Source: Labia minor
Taxonomy: Eukaryota; Arthropoda; Insecta; Dermaptera; Spongiphoridae
Length of the DNA stretch: 64,000 nucleotides
Assembly: GCA_963082975.1 (NCBI GenBank)
Contig: OY720345.1
Location: 34,480,611-34,544,610, forward strand
Direction: 5' to 3'
Part shown: in pieces, positions 61,007 through 64,000 of the stretch
Layout: each line of letters starts with the position of its first letter
Numbering within the stretch: position 1 is the first letter of the stretch
Position numbers and translations under genes: made by a program
The notes under the pieces: generated by a model
Told to the model about the DNA's origin: nothing
Database searches by the model: none
What the model saw: only the letters and a program-made list of their open reading frames with translations

Positions 61007-61230
61007 ATATAAATATGAAATATAGGAGGCATGGACTATAAGAAGAGAGTAGATTTAGGGTATTAGAAAATAGAATTCTTCGCAGCATTTATGGGCCAAA
61101 GAAAGATAATGTCACCTGATATAAATATGAAATATAGGAGGCATGGACTATAAGAAGAGAGTAGATTTAGGGTATTAGAAAATAGAATTCTTCGCAGCAT
61201 TTATGGGCCAAAGAAAGATAATGTCACCTG
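61007..61230. repeat. exact 112-bp tandem duplication
   Basis: 61007-61118 and 61119-61230 are identical. Each unit begins with host sequence (ATATAAATATGAAATATA, including the target-site duplication) and continues into the retrotransposon up to GTCACCTG. The duplication therefore arose after insertion, or is an assembly artefact. Confidence 0.9.
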
Positions 61231-61526
61231 GGAATGGCGGAAATTCTATGCTTCTCCATAATAATCAGAGTAGTAAAATCAAGAAGAATGCGATGGGAAG
61301 GACAGGTGGCTAGAATGGGAGATGAAAGACTGTCGAAAAATATATTTGAAAGGAGACCGATTGGGAAATGTCTGGTTGGAAGATCAAGGACGCACTAGAC
61401 GGACAATTTAGGAAGGGACGTAAGAGAGTTGGGAGAAAATAGGAGTTGGGTAGTTTGTGGTTCGGGATAGGGACATTTGGAGAAATGTGGGAGTTGTGGC
61501 TAAGGACTTTTGAGTTCCGTAGATGG
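61025..61526 (+). pseudogene. family D non-LTR retrotransposon, 5'-truncated 3' end
   Basis: Contains ESRFRVLENRILRSIYGPKK (the post-RT region, twice because of the tandem duplication) and the C-terminal stretch, all broken by stops. Flanked by an exact 13-bp direct repeat AATATGAAATATA (61012-61024 and 61527-61539), as expected for target-primed insertion. The 3' end is TTCCGTAGATGG without a poly(A) tail. Confidence 0.8.
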
Positions 61527-61723
61527 AATATGAAATATAAATATTGATTGTAAATATTTTGAGTAATAAGTAGTTTATATCAAATTATATAGATATTCTC
61601 TATTAGTTAAAGAATTATATTAGAATTAGACGAACCCGTTGCAAACGGTGTTTGCAATTTCAGTTTAAACTGGATTTATCGTGGTTTGCATTAATTAATT
61701 AAATACTTCTTTGAAAACAATAT

Positions 61724-61747
61724 TATATATATATATATATATATATA
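61724..61747. repeat. (TA)n microsatellite
   Basis: Uninterrupted TA run. Similar runs occur at 18110-18136, 28996-29017, 30780-30801 and 53248-53271. Confidence 0.95.
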
Positions 61748-62831
61748 ACCTTTTTATTTATAAAAAGTAATGAAGGGTTACAGATCCAGTCATACATACA
61801 GTGATTAAGGCTTTTATGTATATAATACATACATATTTTTAGAATAGAGCGTTAACGAAAAAACTATTTAATTTGTATATATTTCCATCCTATTTTTTCT
61901 AATTTTTAATTACAAATAAGACTTCGATCAGTGAATATTTGTTATTAAGTATCTGTGTGGGGTCCAGGGGGGAAATAGAAAACATATCTTGGAAGGTTCC
62001 TTTTCATTACGAAATTGTTTTTTTGGTAATTTAATATAAATACAATTTAATATTTCAAATATTGTTCATTATTAAACAAATAAATAAATATAAAATTAAT
62101 TAATTCATTCATTTCACTTTTTATTTTTTGAAAAATTTAGATTTAAATTTGAGGTGATTGCTTAAAAACGATTTTAGAGTTCAATGACATCAAGGAAATT
62201 AAAATAATTTCACAATATATATATCGAAGATAAAATCATTTATATATATATAATACCCTATTATTTAAATAAAAATTTTTTTTTTTATTTTAGATATCTA
62301 TCAATTCAAATAAATAATAATTGTGTGTAAATTATTATTCAATTCTATTAAATAATAATATAAGATACAATGGTTATCAGTATTTTTTTGATCAAGATTA
62401 TTTTTTATTAATATCTTCGATGAAAAGGAAACGATGAAGCAAAGCAAAGCATTTAAAAAAAATGTCTTTATTATTTAAATATAATATATAAAATTTTGTG
62501 ATCTTATCAAACTCTACTGTTTTTCATCTGTGTATAAAAACCATTCCCTTTAATCATAAATTTTACTAATAATATTGATTATCTATCTGACTTTTAAAGA
62601 AAATTATTAGTTTTCTTGATATTTGAAACATATTTTTCTAAATTTTAAATTACTTCATTTATATAACTTTTGTGTTTATTATATGATGCCTGAATAAATT
62701 TTTTATTATTTTTTTTTTTCAATTTAATCATTTTAAATTGTTTTCACGGCTAAAGAGTAATATTAATGTGTCTCGGGGAAAAAAGAAGGCGAAACGACGA
62801 TTAAGAGTAGGAGAAGGAGAGATAAATATAG

Positions 62832-63026
62832 GCGCCTGAGGTCACAACCTCAAAACTCACCTCGATGGCAATGACCATATGGCTGGCCACTTATCCAGGA
62901 TCACCTCAGCCAAACACGGTGGATCATGTCGAACATGGCTTGGACTACTCGGATGAAATTCTAACCAAGCTTGTAATTCTTAACAAATCGATGGATAAAC
63001 GAAAAAATATAACAAAGGAAGTGTAA
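62832..63026. CDS. exon-like island, strand uncertain
   Basis: Plus strand: after AAATATAG, 64 codons open to TAA at 63024-63026, reading MAMTIWLATYPGSPQPNTVD then HVEHGLDYSDEILTKLVILN from an ATG at 62865, with strong purine-first bias. Minus strand: 62969-62861 lies between an acceptor (GTTAAGAATTACAAG) and a perfect donor GAG|GTGAGT and reads LEFHPSSPSHVRHDPPCLAE then VILDKWPAIWSLPS. The island is clearly non-random, but I cannot choose the strand or name the product. Confidence 0.3.
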
Positions 63027-63860
63027 GGAAATTTTGGAAGTAACATGAAAATTAAAATAAAAAATTTGGAATACAAAGAATCTTAAAACTTCTGTTTTGC
63101 TGAAATCTATAATTCAAATATAAGTTAAAATATAGATGTAATCAGACTACGATAGAGTCTAATAGACATTAATATAACAACAATTTTGATCTTCCGTAAT
63201 AGATAAAAAATTATTATTCAATTTTTTTTCTTTTAAATTTTTGATAATTATCCAACCATATCTTTTTAATGTGACCTCATATAATAATAATAAATATGTA
63301 AATAATAAATCAATTGATTTGAAATTAATTGCATTATCTCATTGTTAAGATTATAATTAATAAATATTTATTAAAATAAAAAACTCATATTGAATAATAA
63401 TTAATACCCACCTGAAAATAAGGTACATACCTGATTCATTAAGCACCATATCCTTGGTACTATAGATATAGACAATCTATTTATGATATACTTGTATATA
63501 TCGTGTTTACTAGCTGGAGGTTGCCTCGTATTTTTGACATTAGATATTACAAACTTTTCCATTTAGAATTATGATTTTACATAATGAATAAAAGTTTTTT
63601 TACAACTACCTAGCTTTTTAAATTAATAATTCTATAAAAATATTTTTTCTATATTTTGTATTGCTATTTATGTGATAATTATCAACTTACCAATTGATTA
63701 AAAATATTATTATTAATATTTTAGTACGAATAGAATATTCTAGACATTTTTCATTTAAAATTTTAAAAGATTATAATTTAAAGAAATGGAGAGAGAATTA
63801 TTTAAATAAATTCACTTAAAATATAATATTAATTATTATTTTTAATATGTATACCTTATT

Positions 63861-64000
63861 CCCGCACCTGGTAAGGAAATTTGTTTAGCTCGAGTGTGTG
63901 CTGTGGGGGCAATGTCAACTCAACCTTCGGGATCAAAATTGGGTAGCTACTTGAAATAAAAAGTAGCGTTTCCGATCAAAAAAATCAAGACAGCAGTTGA
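63861..64000 (+). mobile_element. family C SINE, copy 4, runs off the window
   Basis: Starts inside the element at CCCGCACCTGGTAAGGAAAT (B-box part absent) and continues GTCAACTCAACCTTCGGGAT ... AAAAGTAGCGTTTCCGATCA, closest to copy 3. The window ends before its 3' end. Confidence 0.7.

Noticed and set aside
1-64000. CRISPR array, rRNA, operon, riboswitch or replication origin
   Set aside because: Nothing with these features was seen; sequence composition and repeats are those of a nuclear animal genome.

Overview
This window reads as intergenic and intronic DNA from a large, very AT-rich animal genome, most likely an arthropod. I infer this from long A/T-only stretches, (TA)n and (TTA)n microsatellites, short GC-richer islands flanked by GT/AG splice signals, and many dispersed repeats of animal type. 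A hemipteroid insect is plausible from the style of the non-LTR retrotransposon, but that placement is inference. There is no bacterial operon, rRNA cluster, CRISPR array or long intact gene. No open frame exceeds about 115 codons, and most listed-length frames are chance frames in A/T-rich or repeat DNA.

The best-supported content is mobile DNA, recognised because copies within the window can be compared with each other. Family A (4 near-complete copies near 10.7, 20.7, 24.7 and 57.3 kb plus fragments) and family B (copies near 0.7, 20.1, 22.4, 22.7, 27.9, 36.7, 48.4, 50.4 and 58.2 kb) share one layout: a short inverted repeat at one end, a microsatellite inside, the matching inverted repeat near the other end, then a small hairpin and the terminus. 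That is the layout of non-autonomous Helentron-type (DINE-1/HINE-like) elements. Family C (45.5, 50.5, 54.4, 63.9 kb) is a tRNA-like SINE with a clear B box. Family D is a decayed non-LTR retrotransposon (endonuclease fragment at 53.8 kb; reverse-transcriptase and 3' fragments at 2.0, 15.3, 37.4, 40.0 and 61.0 kb). Family E (37.2-38.6, 40.1-40.8, 52.8 kb) carries two GC-rich perfect hairpins; I do not recognise it. Family F (26.2 and 32.1 kb) is a foldback MITE. Families G and H are short two-copy repeats. Two hAT-type MITEs are present (29976-30277 and 40378-40670), and a 202-bp palindrome-with-minisatellite lies at 381-582.

Insertion history can be read directly. A family D copy sits inside family E with a 16-bp target duplication. 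A hAT MITE sits inside another E copy with an 8-bp target duplication. A second D copy has a 13-bp target duplication and a later exact 112-bp tandem duplication. A SINE is fused to the tail of family A.

Possible host coding sequence is limited to short islands that I report as candidate exons, all at low confidence: + strand near 3.3, 9.7, 10.4, 23.6, 31.8, 41.1, 44.5, 47.9-48.4 and 51.8-52.6 kb; - strand near 13.9-14.2, 36.2 and 59.1 kb; strand uncertain near 15.0, 33.2, 35.1 and 62.9 kb. I could not name a gene for any of them. The 47.9-48.4 and 51.8-52.6 kb groups have splice sites that could join in frame. Because GC-rich patches in AT-rich DNA are often open in several frames, open frame alone was not taken as proof.
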